A stretch of 64,000 bases of DNA, taken from contig CAOYZS010000002.1 of assembly GCA_948567375.1 (NCBI GenBank), forward strand, positions 81,555 to 145,554, given 5' to 3'. A program made the position numbers and the translations under genes. The stretch comes from Lunularia cruciata (taxonomy: Eukaryota; Streptophyta; Marchantiopsida; Lunulariales; Lunulariaceae). A model generated the notes under the pieces. The model had not been told where the DNA came from and did no database searches. It worked only from the letters and a program-made list of their open reading frames with translations. This document shows positions 49,203 through 62,141 of the stretch, in pieces (the first letter of the stretch is position 1; each line of letters starts with the position of its first letter).

Positions 49203-49566
49203 AGCCTATTGCACTACAACAAGGACGTTGGCAGCAGATAGAGCACTCCATGCGACTTTGCAAATTGTGTATTATGAGCAAAGTTGAGGATGAGCATCAT
49301 GTGTTTATTGATTGCCCTAGTAACATGCTGATCAGAGTTAGACATCAGATTATTTGTCGTGATTTCTCAACTCTCTTACAGGTTGAAGCTTTAGCGTTAG
49401 GGAAGTACATGACAGAAGTTAGTTTACATTGGACCAATTTGTTACAGATTGGTCAGATGCCCTAGGCCCTTGCCTAGGCTCACATTTCATGTGTTTTGTA
49501 TTGTGTTTCTAGCCTTTTGACTCTTTGGGTCTTTCAGGCTTTATATTTCATTGTTCATTGTTCATT
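49203..49566 (+). pseudogene. LINE 3' end P15 (ORF2 C-terminus, 3'UTR, tail)
   Basis: A few codons at residue ~921, an internal deletion of about 190-200 bp, then the Cys/His segment (FIDCPSN, with the final CPC altered) to the TAG at 49463-49465, stem-loops and a heptamer tail. The tail ends in 'att' shared with 'attgatttcagg' of the next fragment. Confidence 0.83.
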
Positions 49567-50654
49567 ATTGATTTCAGGAAGGCCTTTGATAAGGTGCTGA
49601 GGAATTCTCTAAGTGAGAGACTCATTGAAGTGGGTGTTTCAGCCGATCTGATTGGTGCTATCTCTAGACTCTATGAGAAAGTGATTGTAAAACTTTCATC
49701 TTTGAGCTCTCAAGATGTCCTTAGCACAATGGGTGTGATCCAAGGCTGCTCTCTGTCTCCAACTCTGTTCGGAATCTTCATCGATGATCTAGAGAGTCTA
49801 CTCATGGAAGCTGGAGCTACAGGTGTACAGGTTGGCTCTTTGATGATACATGCACTCCTTTATGCAGATGATGTAGTGCTTCTCTCCACAAATCCACAGA
49901 GTTTATATAAGCTGTTGGATTCTCTACTTTGCTTTTGCAATCAAACAAAGATGGAGGTGAACCTTGATAAGTCCAAGGTCATTGTGGTTCTAAAGGTGTC
50001 ACACCTTTCTTTTTTGATGGACAGCAATTGGAGCAGGTTTCTTCTTATAAGTACTTGGGCCTTGAGTTTTCTCATGACTATAGTTGGTCTACTTGTGTGA
50101 AGATGAGAATCAATGCAGACTTTAGAGCTTTGTATTCACTCATGAACCGCAGTAGCCTTGCTCACCTTACCACATGGGAGTTGAAGAAGGTGTTCTTCAG
50201 ATCTCTTGTGCAGCCGGTGGTTCTCTATGGTGCTCAGATTTGGGGTCCAGGTACTAAGAAGACATGGTGGCAAAAGGTGGAGAAAGTTCAGAAATTGTTT
50301 TTGTGTGATGAACTTGGGGTGAGGACTCAAACTCCTTATGTATTGCTGCTTGCTGAAACAGGGTTTTTACCTCTTGAGGCTGAAGCTTTGTTTTTAGCTA
50401 TCACATATGCCACCAAGGTGAGGTCCATAGAGCATGAGAGACTTCCCTACCAAGCTTTTTGTGCCACTCTATCTGTCGGTTGGTATACAGATCTGATTGC
50501 ATGGGCCACTAGGTGGAATGTTTCGGAGCGACATTGGAGATTGGAGCCTATTGCACTACGAGAAGTGATCAAGCAGCAGTTCTTACTTCGCCTATGGCAG
50601 CAACCCGGTACCAAGATGGTGTTCTATCAGCAGTTTGTAAATCCTATGTTGGTG
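49567..50654 (+). pseudogene. LINE ORF2 fragment P1 (residues ~594-959), full extent
   Basis: Subfamily B RT from motif A (IDFRKAFD) through YADD and the thumb to NPMLV. A 4-bp deletion near 49985-49990 (attgtggttct) shifts the frame ahead of FFFDGQQLEQ. Bases 50002-50654 equal 1-653. It is cut by the start of P2 at 50655. Confidence 0.85.
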
Positions 50655-51809
50655 TCTCACAGGAAGAGACTTGGTCTCCCTTGCAATAGGTGGTTTGATG
50701 CTGATTGTAAAATTGCAAGGATGAAAGCTATGGATAGGTCTCTTGATCAGATTGCACAAAATCAGGCTTTTGTCACTTATAGAAAGTTGGTGAAGTGCAA
50801 GAAGCGAGCGTTCTTGAGACTCAAGGGGGTTGAGTTGAGCAATGAATTGAGGAGCAATCCCAAGGCTTTTTGGCAGAAAGTAACCATCAGATCTCCATCT
50901 CCATCGCTAGACCTGAACGAGCTTTGTGAATATGTGAAGGATCTGTATTTTTTCCCTGATGCTCCAAGCATGGCACCTTGCCTTGGATCTGCTCTCACCA
51001 TCTCTGAAGCTGATGTCCACTACCAATTGAAGAAGTTGGCCAATGGTAAGGCTGAAGACCTTGATGGACTATGTGTTGAACTACTTAAGTGGGGTGGTAG
51101 CCATCTGATTTCAGTACTCACTTCTCTCTTGAATGAGGCCATCAGGTGTGGTTTTCCTGATAGATGGTGCTTCAAGAAGGTTGTTCCTATTCACAAGTCT
51201 GGTCAGAGAGATATTGTCACCAATTACCGTACCATTCTAGTGGGTAGTATCTTTGCCAAGTTGTACGGTCAAATTTTGGAGACTAGGTTGAGTACTTGGG
51301 CTGAAAAGTACAGAATTCGAGCTAAGTGCCAAGCGGGTTTCAGATCAGGCTTTAGTACCTTGGATCATCTATTGGTACTCCATGTTTTGTGGTGGAAATC
51401 TAAAGGTGTTGGGAGAGCTCTCTATGTTGCATTTATTGATTTCAGGAAGGCCTTTGATAAGGTGCTTAGGAAATCATTAAGTGAGAGACTCATGGAAGTT
51501 GGTGTTTCAGCCGATTTGATTGGTGCTATCTCTAGACTCTATGAGAAGGTGGTTGTGAAACTTTCATCTTTGAGCTCTCAAGATGTCCTTAGCACAATGG
51601 GTGTGATTCAAGGTTGCTCTCTATCCCCAACATTGTTTGGAATCTTCATCGATGATCTAGAGAGGGTGCTCATGGAAGCTGGAGCTACAGGTGTACAAGT
51701 TGGCTCTTTGATGATACATGCACTACTGTATGCGGATGATGTAGTGCTCCTCTCACCCAATCCACAAAGTTTACAGAAGTTGTTGGATTCTCTTCTCTTG
51801 TTTTGCAAT
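50655..51809 (+). pseudogene. LINE ORF2 fragment P2, right repeat copy
   Basis: Same as 654-1808: ORF2 residues 335-719 with RT motifs A, B and YADD, fused in frame behind the C-terminal fragment P1. Confidence 0.85.
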
Positions 51810-51917
51810 GAAACAATGAAACAATGAAACAATGAAATATAAAGCCTGAAAGACCCAAAGAGTCAAAAGGCTAGAAACACAATACAAAACACATGAAATG
51901 TGAGCCTAGGCAAGGGC

Positions 51918-54900
51918 CTAGGGCATCTGACCAATCTGTAACAAATTGGTCCGATGTAAACTAACCTCGGTCATGTACTTCCCTAACGCTAAAGCTTCAA
52001 CTTGTAAGAGAGTTGAGAAATCACTACAAGTAATCTGATGTCTAACTCTAATCTGCATGTAACAAGGGCAAACAATCAACACATGATGCTCATCCTCAAC
52101 TTTGCTCATAATACACAATTTGCAAAGTCGCATGGAGTGCTCTATCTGCTGCCAACGTCCTTGTTCTACTTCTAGTCTATGAGAACTAGTTCTATATTGA
52201 GCGATAACATGTCTAAGTGAAGTAGAAATCCTAGCCAAGAGATAATCTTGCTCACAATACACCAACATAGGATTTACAAACTGCTGATAGAACACCATCT
52301 TGGTACCGGGTTGCTGCCATAAGTGAAGTAAAAACTGCTCCTTGATCACTTCTCGTAGTGCAATAGGCTCCAACTTCCAATGTCGCTCACAAACATTCCA
52401 CCTGGTGGCCCATGCAACCAGATCTGTATACCAACCGACAGATAGAGTGGCACAAAAAGCTTGGTAGGGAAGTCTCTCATGCTCCATGGACCTCACCTTA
52501 GTGGCATATGTGATAGCTAAAAACAAAGCTTCAGCCTCAAGAGGCAAAAACCCGGTTTCAGCAAGCAGCAATACATAAGGAGTTTGAGTCCTCACCCCAA
52601 GTTCATCACACAAAAACAATTTCTGAACTTTCTCCACCTTTTGCCACCATGTCTTCTTAGTACCTGGACCCCAAATCTGAGCACCATAGAGAACCACCGG
52701 CTGCACAAGAGATCTGAACAGCACCTTCTTCAACTCCCATGTGGCAAGGTGAGCAAGTCTAGAGCGATTCATGAGTGAATACAAAGCTCTAAAGCCTGCA
52801 TTGATCCTCATCTTCACACAAGTAGACCAACTATAGTCATGAGAAAACTCAAGGCCCAAGTACTTGTAAGAAGAAACCTGCTCCAATTGCTGTCCGTCGA
52901 AAGAGAAAGGTGTGACACCTTTAGAACCCACCACCATCACCTTGGACTTGTCAAGGTTCACCTCCATCTTTGTTTGATTGCAAAACAAGAGAAGAGAATC
53001 CAACAACTTCTGTAAACTTTGTGGATTGGGTGAGAGGAGCACTACATCATCCGCATACAGTAGTGCATGTATCATCAAAGAGCCAACTTGTACACCTGTA
53101 GCTCCAGCTTCCATGAGCACCCTCTCTAGATCATCGATGAAGATTCCAAACAATGTTGGGGATAGAGAGCAACCTTGAATCACACCCATTGTGCTAAGGA
53201 CATCTTGAGAGCTCAAAGATGAAAGTTTCACAACCACCTTCTCATAGAGTCTAGAGATAGCACCAATCAGATCGGCTGAAACACCAACTTCCATGAGTCT
53301 CTCACTTAATGATTTCCTAAGCACCTTATCAAAGGCCTTCCTGAAATCAATAAATGCAACATAGAGAGCTCTCCCAACACCTTTAGATTTCCACCACAAA
53401 ACATGGAGTACCAATAGATGATCCAAAGTACTAAAGCCTGATCTGAAACCCGCTTGGCACTTAGCTCGAATTCTGTACTTTTCAGCCCAAGTACTCAACC
53501 TAGTCTCCAAAATTCGACCGTACAACTTGGCAAAGATACTACCCACTAGAATGGTACGGTAATTGGTGACAATATCTCTCTGACCAGACTTGTGAATAGG
53601 AACAACCTTCTTGAAGCACCATCTATCAGGAAAACCACACCTGATGGCCTCATTCAAGAGAGAAGTGAGTACTGAAATCAGATGGCTACCACCCCACTTA
53701 AGTAGTTCAACACATAGTCCATCAAGGTCTTCAGCCTTACCATTGGCCAACTTCTTCAATTGGTAGTGGACATCAGCTTCAGAGATGGTGAGAGCAGATC
53801 CAAGGCAAGGTGCCATGCTTGGAGCATCAGGGAAAAAATACAGATTCTTCACATATTCACAAAGCTCGTTCGGGTCTAGCGATGGAGATGGAGATCTGAT
53901 GGTTACTTTCTGCCAAAAAGCCTTGGGATTGCTCCTCAATTCATTGCTCAACTCAACCCCCTTGAGTCTCAAGAACGCTCGCTTCTTGCACTTCACCAAC
54001 TTTCTATAAGTGACAAAAGCCTGATTTTGTGCAATCTGATCAAGAGACCTATCCATAGCTTTCATCCTTGCAATTTTACAATCAGCATCAAACCACCTAT
54101 TGCAAGGGAGACCAAGTCTCTTCCTGTGAGAACCTCGTGGAAATAGAGTTGTTGATGTAGATTGAAGAAGTTCAACCAACTGGTCACTGCGTTGTTGAAA
54201 ATCAGAACTCCACTCCATAGAGCTCAATTTCTCATGGATAGCTTGTTGGTACAAATCTCGCTTGTGAAAATCAAGACGGAGTTTCCCTCTAAAGGCATGA
54301 TCAATAGGTAATGTGGTTCTATTGAGGCAAGAAAGAAGGATGACACAAGATAAAGGTGCATGGTCAGATTCAGGTTGAGGATCTAAAACAACAAAATCTG
54401 AGACAATGTGTATATCACTGGGTGAGGTGAGCATATAATCTATAGTGCTGGATCCACCTGAAGCAAAGCATGTGCTCTTACAAGTTTCTGGAAATTGAGA
54501 AAGGCCATTCAAGATCTTCAAGCTACAATTGGTACCAAAGCTCAAAAAGTGCTCACTCATGGAGTTGGATATGAGGTCTTTGGAAGAGCGGGACCAAGCA
54601 CTAGAATGATCTATCAAGCTATGGAAAGGGTCATTCTCACGGTCACTAAACTCAGGAATCTGAGAGGTTTGGATCCTAGCATTGAAATCACCAAGGATAA
54701 ATACTGCACCTTTACTTTGAAATTCCAACACATCCTTTGTCAAGGAGTGGAAAGGCTGCATGGTGTTGAGAGATCCGCTTGAATAGATTGGTGATGTCAA
54801 TGGGGCAAAGTAACAAACAGCAAGGAAGCAAGGTGTAGCAACTCCTCCAATCCTCAGCCATTGGTATTGTCCACTTGAGTCTTGACCTATCAAAGAGACT

Positions 54901-55151
54901 GACTTTTCAAAGCCAAATCTGACGTAAGTTGCAATACCTCCAAAGCCCCTTCCTCTGTGTTGCCTCCGCTTGTTCCAAGTTGAACCAACAAGAATGAAAC
55001 CTTCAATGTCTTGAATGGTGTTTCCTTCATGTTCCCATGTCTCCACAAGATTGATCAGATCAGCATTATCCCACACAGGTTTAGCGCTTGAGTACTTGGT
55101 ATGTGTGAGACCATGAACATTCCAAAACAACACTCTAAGGGTCTGGAATTG
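51918..55151 (-). CDS. LINE ORF2: endonuclease-reverse transcriptase (M2, right copy)
   Basis: Protein identical to ORF2 of M2 at 1917-5150: 1071 aa from the GTG at 55133, all EN and RT catalytic residues present, Cys/His C-terminus, no RNase H. In frame with the ORF1 UAG at 55152-55154. Confidence 0.92.
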   Translation of the reverse strand, partial: QFQTLRVLFWNVHGLTHTKYSSAKPVWDNADLINLVETWEHEGNTIQDIEGFILVGSTWNKRRQHRGRGFGGIATYVRFGFEKSVSLIGQDSSGQYQWLRIGGVATPCFLAVCYFAPLTSPIYSSGSLNTMQPFHSLTKDVLEFQSKGAVFILGDFNARIQTSQIPEFSDRENDPFHSLIDHSSAWSRSSKDLISNSMSEHFLSFGTNCSLKILNGLSQFPETCKSTCFASGGSSTIDYMLTSPSDIHIVSDFVVLDPQPESDHAPLSCVILLSCLNRTTLPIDHAFRGKLRLDFHKRDLYQQAIHEKLSSMEWSSDFQQRSDQLVELLQSTSTTLFPRGSHRKRLGLPCNRWFDADCKIARMKAMDRSLDQIAQNQAFVTYRKLVKCKKRAFLRLKGVELSNELRSNPKAFWQKVTIRSPSPSLDPNELCEYVKNLYFFPDAPSMAPCLGSALTISEADVHYQLKKLANGKAEDLDGLCVELLKWGGSHLISVLTSLLNEAIRCGFPDRWCFKKVVPIHKSGQRDIVTNYRTILVGSIFAKLYGRILETRLSTWAEKYRIRAKCQAGFRSGFSTLDHLLVLHVLWWKSKGVGRALYVAFIDFRKAFDKVLRKSLSERLMEVGVSADLIGAISRLYEKVVVKLSSLSSQDVLSTMGVIQGCSLSPTLFGIFIDDLERVLMEAGATGVQVGSLMIHALLYADDVVLLSPNPQSLQKLLDSLLLFCNQTKMEVNLDKSKVMVVGSKGVTPFSFDGQQLEQVSSYKYLGLEFSHDYSWSTCVKMRINAGFRALYSLMNRSRLAHLATWELKKVLFRSLVQPVVLYGAQIWGPGTKKTWWQKVEKVQKLFLCDELGVRTQTPYVLLLAETGFLPLEAEALFLAITYATKVRSMEHERLPYQAFCATLSVGWYTDLVAWATRWNVCERHWKLEPIALREVIKEQFLLHLWQQPGTKMVFYQQFVNPMLVYCEQDYLLARISTSLRHVIAQYRTSSHRLEVEQGRWQQIEHSMRLCKLCIMSKVEDEHHVLIVCPCYMQIRVRHQITCSDFSTLLQVEALALGKYMTEVSLHRTNLLQIGQMP

Positions 55152-55991
55152 CTATGCGGTAGTTGACAACTTCCTTTGGGTGATCACAGCTCTATTGTCT
55201 CTCAAGAATGCAACAAAACCTGCTTGTTGAGCCTCCTTCACTTTTGCTAATTCTCCCTTCTTTGCTTGCCATTGGAGAGGTGTGAGATCAGGGTCCAACC
55301 AAATACGCCGCCCCTTCAGTATAGCCTTGCTATCCATCACTGTATTCCTTTGAGTTTCTGAGCCAAACCTCACCAAAATGCTTCTTGGTTGTGCACCTTG
55401 TTGTCCCAATCTATATGCTTGCAAAATCTGAGGATCATGGACTCTCAAAGAATCAGCAATAAACTCACATACTATGGCCTTGGTGTCTTCCTTCTCAGTC
55501 TCTGGCAAACCTGAAATTCTCAAGTTCTTCATTCTGACCAATTGGTTCTCCTTCTCAACCTCATGCTCTTGCAAGCAAGAGATTTGAGCCACCTTAGTAG
55601 CTTCAGCATAAGACTTCATCTTCACTTCTAATGTGTCCACAATCTGTTGGAGCCCTCCGCCTTGTGTAGCAATATTGTTGGCTTGTGCTCCCAAGGAAGC
55701 AACTTTCTCGGTAGCATCAACCATCCCCTTGGTTGATGTTAACAAAGAGATAGAACTCTTCTTGAGGTCTTGAATCTCTTGATTGACTAGGTTCAAAGAC
55801 TCTTTGACACTACTGATCTCAACCTTTACAAATTCCATATCAGTCATGAGAGTACTCATGCACTGGGACATAGGTGCCATGAAGCTTCTAAGGTCCTTGT
55901 GGAAATCATTTGCTTTCCTATACATTTCAGCTAATTGTTGTTGCTTCATGGCTATATCAGCAATGTCTTTCACCATCTTGGACTCCTCCAT
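55152..55991 (-). CDS. LINE ORF1 (M2, right copy)
   Basis: 279 aa from the ATG at 55991; identical to ORF1 at 5151-5990 (coiled coil, RRM, CTD; N106, A179). Confidence 0.9.
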   Translation of the reverse strand: MEESKMVKDIADIAMKQQQLAEMYRKANDFHKDLRSFMAPMSQCMSTLMTDMEFVKVEISSVKESLNLVNQEIQDLKKSSISLLTSTKGMVDATEKVASLGAQANNIATQGGGLQQIVDTLEVKMKSYAEATKVAQISCLQEHEVEKENQLVRMKNLRISGLPETEKEDTKAIVCEFIADSLRVHDPQILQAYRLGQQGAQPRSILVRFGSETQRNTVMDSKAILKGRRIWLDPDLTPLQWQAKKGELAKVKEAQQAGFVAFLRDNRAVITQRKLSTTA

Positions 55992-56389
55992 TGTGACAAT
56001 CACTTATCACTCACGGTCAATCTGGAAGTTTTACTTCCAACACCAAAACTTTAGGATTTTCAAGTAGGTAGCACTACTGTTTTACAATAAGCACTACTAG
56101 GCTGGTGTTGAAATAAAGACCTTGAAAAACTAATTCTAATGAGATAAGAATCATCTCATTTGAATATGTGAGTGCAAAGATACTATCTTTCAAATCTGCA
56201 GTGCACATAGATACCAAAGGCTGCGAAATTTGAGGGACCTAGAGCTTCTAATTTGTGACCTAACCTATAGCAATCAATTTTCAGTCTAAAGGTCTGAGGG
56301 AGCTGATTCTAAAGACACAAAGATCACTTCATTTGGATCATTGAGTACAAATTTGGATCATTGAATTTGGTACAGATTTGGATCATTGA
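55992..56389 (-). promoter_or_regulatory. Truncated LINE 5'UTR and filler (M2, right copy)
   Basis: Same as 5991-6388: two 5'UTR monomers and the three filler 13-mers. Confidence 0.75.
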
Positions 56390-57031
56390 ACCTGCTTGTT
56401 GAGCCTCCTTCACTTTTGCTAATTCTCCCTTCTTTGCTTGCCATTGGAGAGGTGTGAGATCAGGGTCCAACCAAATACGCCGCCCCTTCAGTATAGCTTT
56501 GTTATCCATCACTCAATTCCTCTGAGTTTTTGAGCTAAACCTCACCAAAATGCTTCTTGGTTGTGCACCTTGTTGTCCCAATCTATATGCTTGCAAAATC
56601 TGAGGATCATGGACTCTCAAAGAATAAGCAATAAACTCACACACTATGGCCTTGGTGTCTTCCTTCTCAGTCTCTGGCAAACCTGAAATTCTCAAGTTCT
56701 TCATCCTGACCAATTGGTTCTCCTTCTCAACCTCATGCTCTTGCAAGCAAGAGATTTGAGCCACCTTAGTAGCTTCAGCATAAGACTTCATCTTCACTTC
56801 TAGTGTGTCCACAATCTGTTGGAGCCCTCCGCCTTGTGTAGCAATATCGTTGGCTTGTGCTCCCAAGGAAGCAACTTTCTCGGTAGCATCAACCATCCCC
56901 TTGGTTGATGTTAACAGAGAAATAAAACTCTTCTTGAGGTCTTGAATCTCTTGGTTGACTAGGTTCAAAGACTCTTTGACAAATTCCATATCAGTCATGA
57001 GAGTACTCATGCACTGGGACATAGGTGCCAT
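56389..57031 (-). pseudogene. ORF1 C-terminal fragment of H (right repeat copy)
   Basis: Same as 6388-7030, with the nonsense codon near ORF1 residue 217 and without VEISSV. Confidence 0.85.
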
Positions 57032-57177
57032 AGGTATATCGTACCAATTTGTTACAGATTGGTCAGATGCCCTAGGCCCTTGCCTAGGCTCACATTTCAT
57101 GTGTTTTGTACTGTGTTTCTAGCCTTTTGACTCTTTGGGTCTTTCGGGCTTTATATTTCATTGTTTCATTGTTTCAT
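57032..57177 (+). mobile_element. 146-bp LINE 3'-end mini-copy (right repeat copy)
   Basis: Same as 7031-7176. Confidence 0.9.
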
Positions 57178-57368
57178 GAAGCTTCTAAGGTCCTTGTGAA
57201 AATCATTTGCTTTCCTATACATTTCAGCTAATTGTTGTTGCTTCATGGCTATATCAGCAATGTCTTTCACCATCTTGGAATCCTCCATTGTGACAATCAC
57301 TTATCGCTCACAGTCAATCTAGAAGTTTTACTTCCAACACCAAAAATTTAGGATTTAGGATTTAGGAT
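57178..57368 (-). pseudogene. ORF1 N-terminus, UTR stub and ttaggat filler of H (right copy)
   Basis: Same as 7177-7367. Confidence 0.8.
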
Positions 57369-57786
57369 ACACCAACATAGGATTTACAAACTGCTGATAG
57401 AACACCATCTTGGTACCGGGCTGCTGCCATAAGCAAAGTAAAAACTGCTCCTTGATCACTTCTCGTAGTGCAATAGGCTCCAACCTCCAATGTCACTCAC
57501 AAACATTCCACCTTGTGGCCCATGCAATCAGATCTGTATACCAACCGACAGATAGAGTGGCACAAAAAGCTTGGTAGGGAAGTCTCTCATGCTCCATGGA
57601 CCTCACCTTAGTGGCATATGTGATAGCTAAAAACAAAGCTTCAGCCTCAAGTGGCAAAAACCCGGTTTCAGCAAGCAGCAATACATAAGGAGTTTGAGTC
57701 CTCACCCCAAGTTCATCACACAAAAACAATTTTTGAACTTTCTCCACCGTACCATACTTGTTTGTAGTGTCTTTGCCAAGTTGTAC
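57368..57786 (-). pseudogene. ORF2 fragment M4 and RT scrap (right repeat copy)
   Basis: Same as 7367-7785; the scrap at 57746-57786 is on the + strand. Confidence 0.8.
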
Positions 57787-59679
57787 AATGAACAATGAAC
57801 AATGAAATATAAAGCCCGAAAGACCCAAAGAGTCAAAAGGCTGGAAACACAATACAAAACATATGAAATGTGAGCCTAGGCAAGGGCCTAGGGCATCGGA
57901 CCAATCTGTAACAAATTGGTCCGATGTAAAGTAACTTCTGTCATGTACTTCCGTAATGCTAAAGCTTCAACCTGTAAGAGAGTTGAGAAGTCACTACAAG
58001 TAATCTGATGTCTAACTCTAATCTGCATGTAACAAGGGCAATCCACAAACACATGATGCTCATCCTCAACTTTGCTCATAATACACAATTTGCAAAGTCG
58101 CATGGAGTGCTCTATCTGCTGCCAACGTCCTTGTTCTACTTCTAGTCTATGAGAACTAGTTCTATATTGAGCGATAACATGTCTCAATGAAGTAGAAATC
58201 CTAGCCAAGAGATAATCTTGCTCACAATACACCAACATAGGATTTACAAACTGCTGATAGAACACCATCTTGGTACCGGGTTGCTGCCATAAGCAAAGTA
58301 AAAACTGCTCCTTGATCACCTCTCGAAGTGCAATAGGCTCCAATCTCCAATGTTGCTCAGAAACATTCCACCTTGTGGCCCATGCAATCAGATCTGTATA
58401 CCAACCGACAGATAGAGTGGCACAAAAAGCTTGGTAGGGAAGTCTCTCATGCTCCATGGACCTCACCTTAGTGGCATATGTGAGAGCCAAGAACAAAGCT
58501 TCAGCCTCAAGCGGTAAAAACCTTGTTTCAGCAAGCAACAATACATAAGGAGTTTGAGGCCTCACTCCAAGTTCATCACACAAAAACAATTTCTGAACTT
58601 TCTCCACCTTTTGCCACCATGTCGTTTTAGTACCTGGACCCCAAATCTGAGCACCATAGAGAACCACCGGCTGCACAAGAGATCTGAACAGCACCTTCTT
58701 CAACTCCCATGTGGTAAGGTGAGCAAGTCTAGAGCGGTTCATGAGTGAATACAAAGCTCTAAAGCCTGCATTGATTCTCATCTTCATACAAGTGGACCAA
58801 CTATAGTCATGAGAAAACTCAAGACCCAAGTACTTGTAAGAAGAAACCTGCTCCAATTGCTATCCATCAAAAAAGAAAGGTGTGACACCTTTAGAACCCA
58901 CCACAATCACCTTGGACTTGTCAAGGTTCACCTCCATCTTTGTTTGATTGCAAAACAAGAGAAGAGAATCCAACAACTTCTGTAAACTTTGTGGATTGGT
59001 AGAGAGGAGCACTACATCATCCGCATATAGTAGTGCATGTATCATCAAGGAGCCAACCTGTACACCTGTAGCTCCAGCTTCCATAAGCACCCTCTCTAGA
59101 TCATCGATGAAGATTCCAAACAATGTTGGAGATAGAGAGCAACCTTGGATCACACCCATTGTGCTAAGGATATCTTGAGAGCTCAAAGATGAAAGTTTCA
59201 CAACCACCTTCTCATAGAGTCTAGAGATAGCACCAATCAGATCAGCTGAAACACCAACTTGAGTGAGTCTCTCACTTAGAGATTTCCTAAGCACCTTATC
59301 AAAGGCCTTCCTAAAATCAATAAATGCAACATAGAGAGCTCTCCCAACACCTTTAGATTTCCACCACAAAACATGGAGTTCCAATAGATGATCCAAAGTA
59401 CTAAAGCCTGATCTGAAACCCGCTTGGCACTTAGCTCGAATTTTGTGCTTTTCAGCCCAAGTACTCAACCTAGACTCCAAAATTCGACCGTACAACTTGG
59501 CAAAGATACTACCCACTAGAATGGTACGGTAATTGGTGGCAATATCTCTCTGACCAGACTTGTGAATAGGAACTACCTTCTTGAAGCACCATCTTTCAGA
59601 AAAGCCACACCTGATGGCCTCATTCAAGAGAGAAGTGCGTACTGAAATCAGATGGCTACCACCCCACTTAAGTAGTTCA
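57786..59679 (-). pseudogene. LINE copy M5 (right repeat copy)
   Basis: Same as 7785-9678, ORF2 residues 476-1071 with the nonsense TAG at 58860-58862 and a heptamer tail. Confidence 0.87.
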
Positions 59680-62141
59680 ATGAAACAATGAAACAATGAA
59701 ACAATGAAATATAAAGCCCGAAAGACCCAAAGAGTCAAAAGGCTGGAAACACAATACAAAACACATGAAATGTGAGCCTAGGCAAGGGCCTAGGGCATCG
59801 GACCAATTTGTAACAAATTGGTCCGATGTAAAGTAACTTCTGTCATGTACTTCCCTAATGCTAAAGCTTCAACCTGTAAGAGAGTTGAGAAGTCACTGCA
59901 AGTAATCTGATGTCTAACTCTAATCTGCATGTAACAAGGGCAATCAACAAACACATGATGCTCATCCTCAACTTTGCTCATAATACACAATTTGCAAAGT
60001 CGCATGGAGTGCTCTATCTGCTGCCAACGTCCTTGTTCTACTTCTAGTCTATGAGAACTAGTTCTATATTGAGCGATAACATGTCTCAATGAAGTAGAAA
60101 TCCTAGCCAAGAGATAATCTTGCTCACAATACACCAACATAGGATTTACAAACTGCTGATAGAACACCATCTTGGTACCGGGTTGCTGCCATAAGCGAAG
60201 TAAAAACTGCTCCTTGATCACCTCTCGAAGTGCAATAGGCTCCAATCTCCAATGTCGCTCAGAAACATTCCACCTTGTGGCCCATGCAATCAGATCTGTA
60301 TACCAACCGACAGATAGAGTGGCACAAAAAGCTTGGTAGGGAAGTCTCTCATGCTCCATGGACCTCACCTTAGTGGCATATGTGATAGCTAAAAACAAAG
60401 CTTCAGCCTCAAGAGGTAAAAATCCTGTTTCAGCAAGCAGGAATACATAAGGAGTTTGAGTCCTCACCCCAAGTTCATCACACAAAAACAATTTCTGAAC
60501 TTTCTCCACCTTTTGCCACCATGTCTTCTTAGTACCTGGACCCCAAATCTGAGCACCATACAGAACCACCGGCTGCACAAGAGATCTGAACAACACCTTC
60601 TTCAACTCCCATGTGGTGAGGTGAGCAAGTCTACTGCGGTTCATGAGTGAATACAAAGCTCTAAAGCCTGCATTGATTCTCATCTTCACACAAGTAGACC
60701 AACTATAGTCATGAGAAAACTCAAGGCCCAAGTACTTATAAGAAAAAACTTGCTCCAATTGCTGTCCATCAAAAAACACATAGTCCATCAAGGTCTTCGG
60801 CCTTACCATTGGCCAACTTCTTCAATTGGTACTGGACATCAGCTTCAGAGATGGTGAGAGCAGATCCAAGGCAAGGTGCCATGCTTGGAGCATCAGGGTA
60901 AAAGTACAAATCCTTCACATATTCACAAAGCTCATTCACGTCCAGCGATGGAGATGGAGATCTGATGGTTACCTTCTGCCAAAAAGCCTTGGGATTGCTC
61001 CTCAATTCAACGCTCAACTCAACCCCCTTGAGTCTCAAGAACGCTTGCTTCTTGCACTTCACCAACTTTCTATAAGAGACAAAAGCTTGATTTTGTGCAA
61101 TCTGATCAAGAGACCTATCCATAGCTTTGATCCTTGCCATTTTACAGTCAGCATCAAACCACCTATTGCAAGGGAGACCAAGTCTCTTCCTGTGAGAACC
61201 TTGTGGAAATAGAGTTGTTGATGTAGATTGAAGAAGTGCAACCAACTGATCACTACGTTGTTGAAAATCAGAATTCCACTCCATAGAACTCAATTTCTCA
61301 TGGATAGCTTGTTGATACAAATCTCGCTTGTGAAAATCAAGACGGAGTTTCCCTCTAAAGGCATGGTCAATAGGTAATGTGGTTCTATTGAGGCAAGAAA
61401 GAAGGATGACACAAGATAAAGGTGCATGGTCAGATTCAGGTTGAGGATCTAAAACAACAAAATCTGAGACAATGTGTATATCACTGGGTGAGGTGAGCAT
61501 ATAATCTACAGTGCTGGATCCACCAGAAGCAAAGCATGTGCTCTTACAAGTTTCTGGAAATTGAGAAAGGCCATTCAAGATCTTCAAGCTACAATTGGTA
61601 CCAAAGCTCAAAAAGTGCTCACTCATGGAGTTGGATATGAGATCTTTGGAAGAGCGGGACCAAGCACTAGAATGATCTATCAAGCTATGGAAAGGGTCAT
61701 TCTCAAGGTCACTAAACTCAGGAATCTGAGAGGTTTGGATCCTAGCATTGAAATCACCAAGGATAAATACTGCACCTTTACTTTGAAATTCCAACACATC
61801 CTTTGTCAAGGAGTGGAAAGGCTGCATGGTGTTGAGAGATCCGCTTGAATAGATTGGTGATGTCAATGGGGCAAAGTAACAAACAGCAAGGAAGCAAGGT
61901 GTAGCAACTCCTCCAATCCTCAGCCATTGGTATTGTCCACTTGAGTCTTGACCTATCAAAGAGATTGATTTTTCAAAACCAAATCTGACGTAAGTAGCAA
62001 TACCTCCAAAGCCCCTTCCTCTGTGCTGCCTCCGATTGTTCCAAGTTGAACCAACAAGAATGAAACCTTCAATGTCTTGAATGGTGTTTCCTTCATGTTC
62101 CCATGTCTCCACAAGATTGATCAGATCAGCATCATCCCACA
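59679..62141 (-). pseudogene. Host copy H 3' part, RT core deleted (right repeat copy)
   Basis: Same as 9678-12140; the ~806-bp deletion is near 60779. It is interrupted by the M1 tail at 62142. Confidence 0.86.

Larger units (their letters stand above)
51806..56351 (-). mobile_element. LINE copy M2, right repeat copy
   Basis: Copy of 1805-6350: octamer tail, ORF2, ORF1 and two-monomer 5'UTR, with the tttggatcattga filler at 56332-56389. Confidence 0.9.
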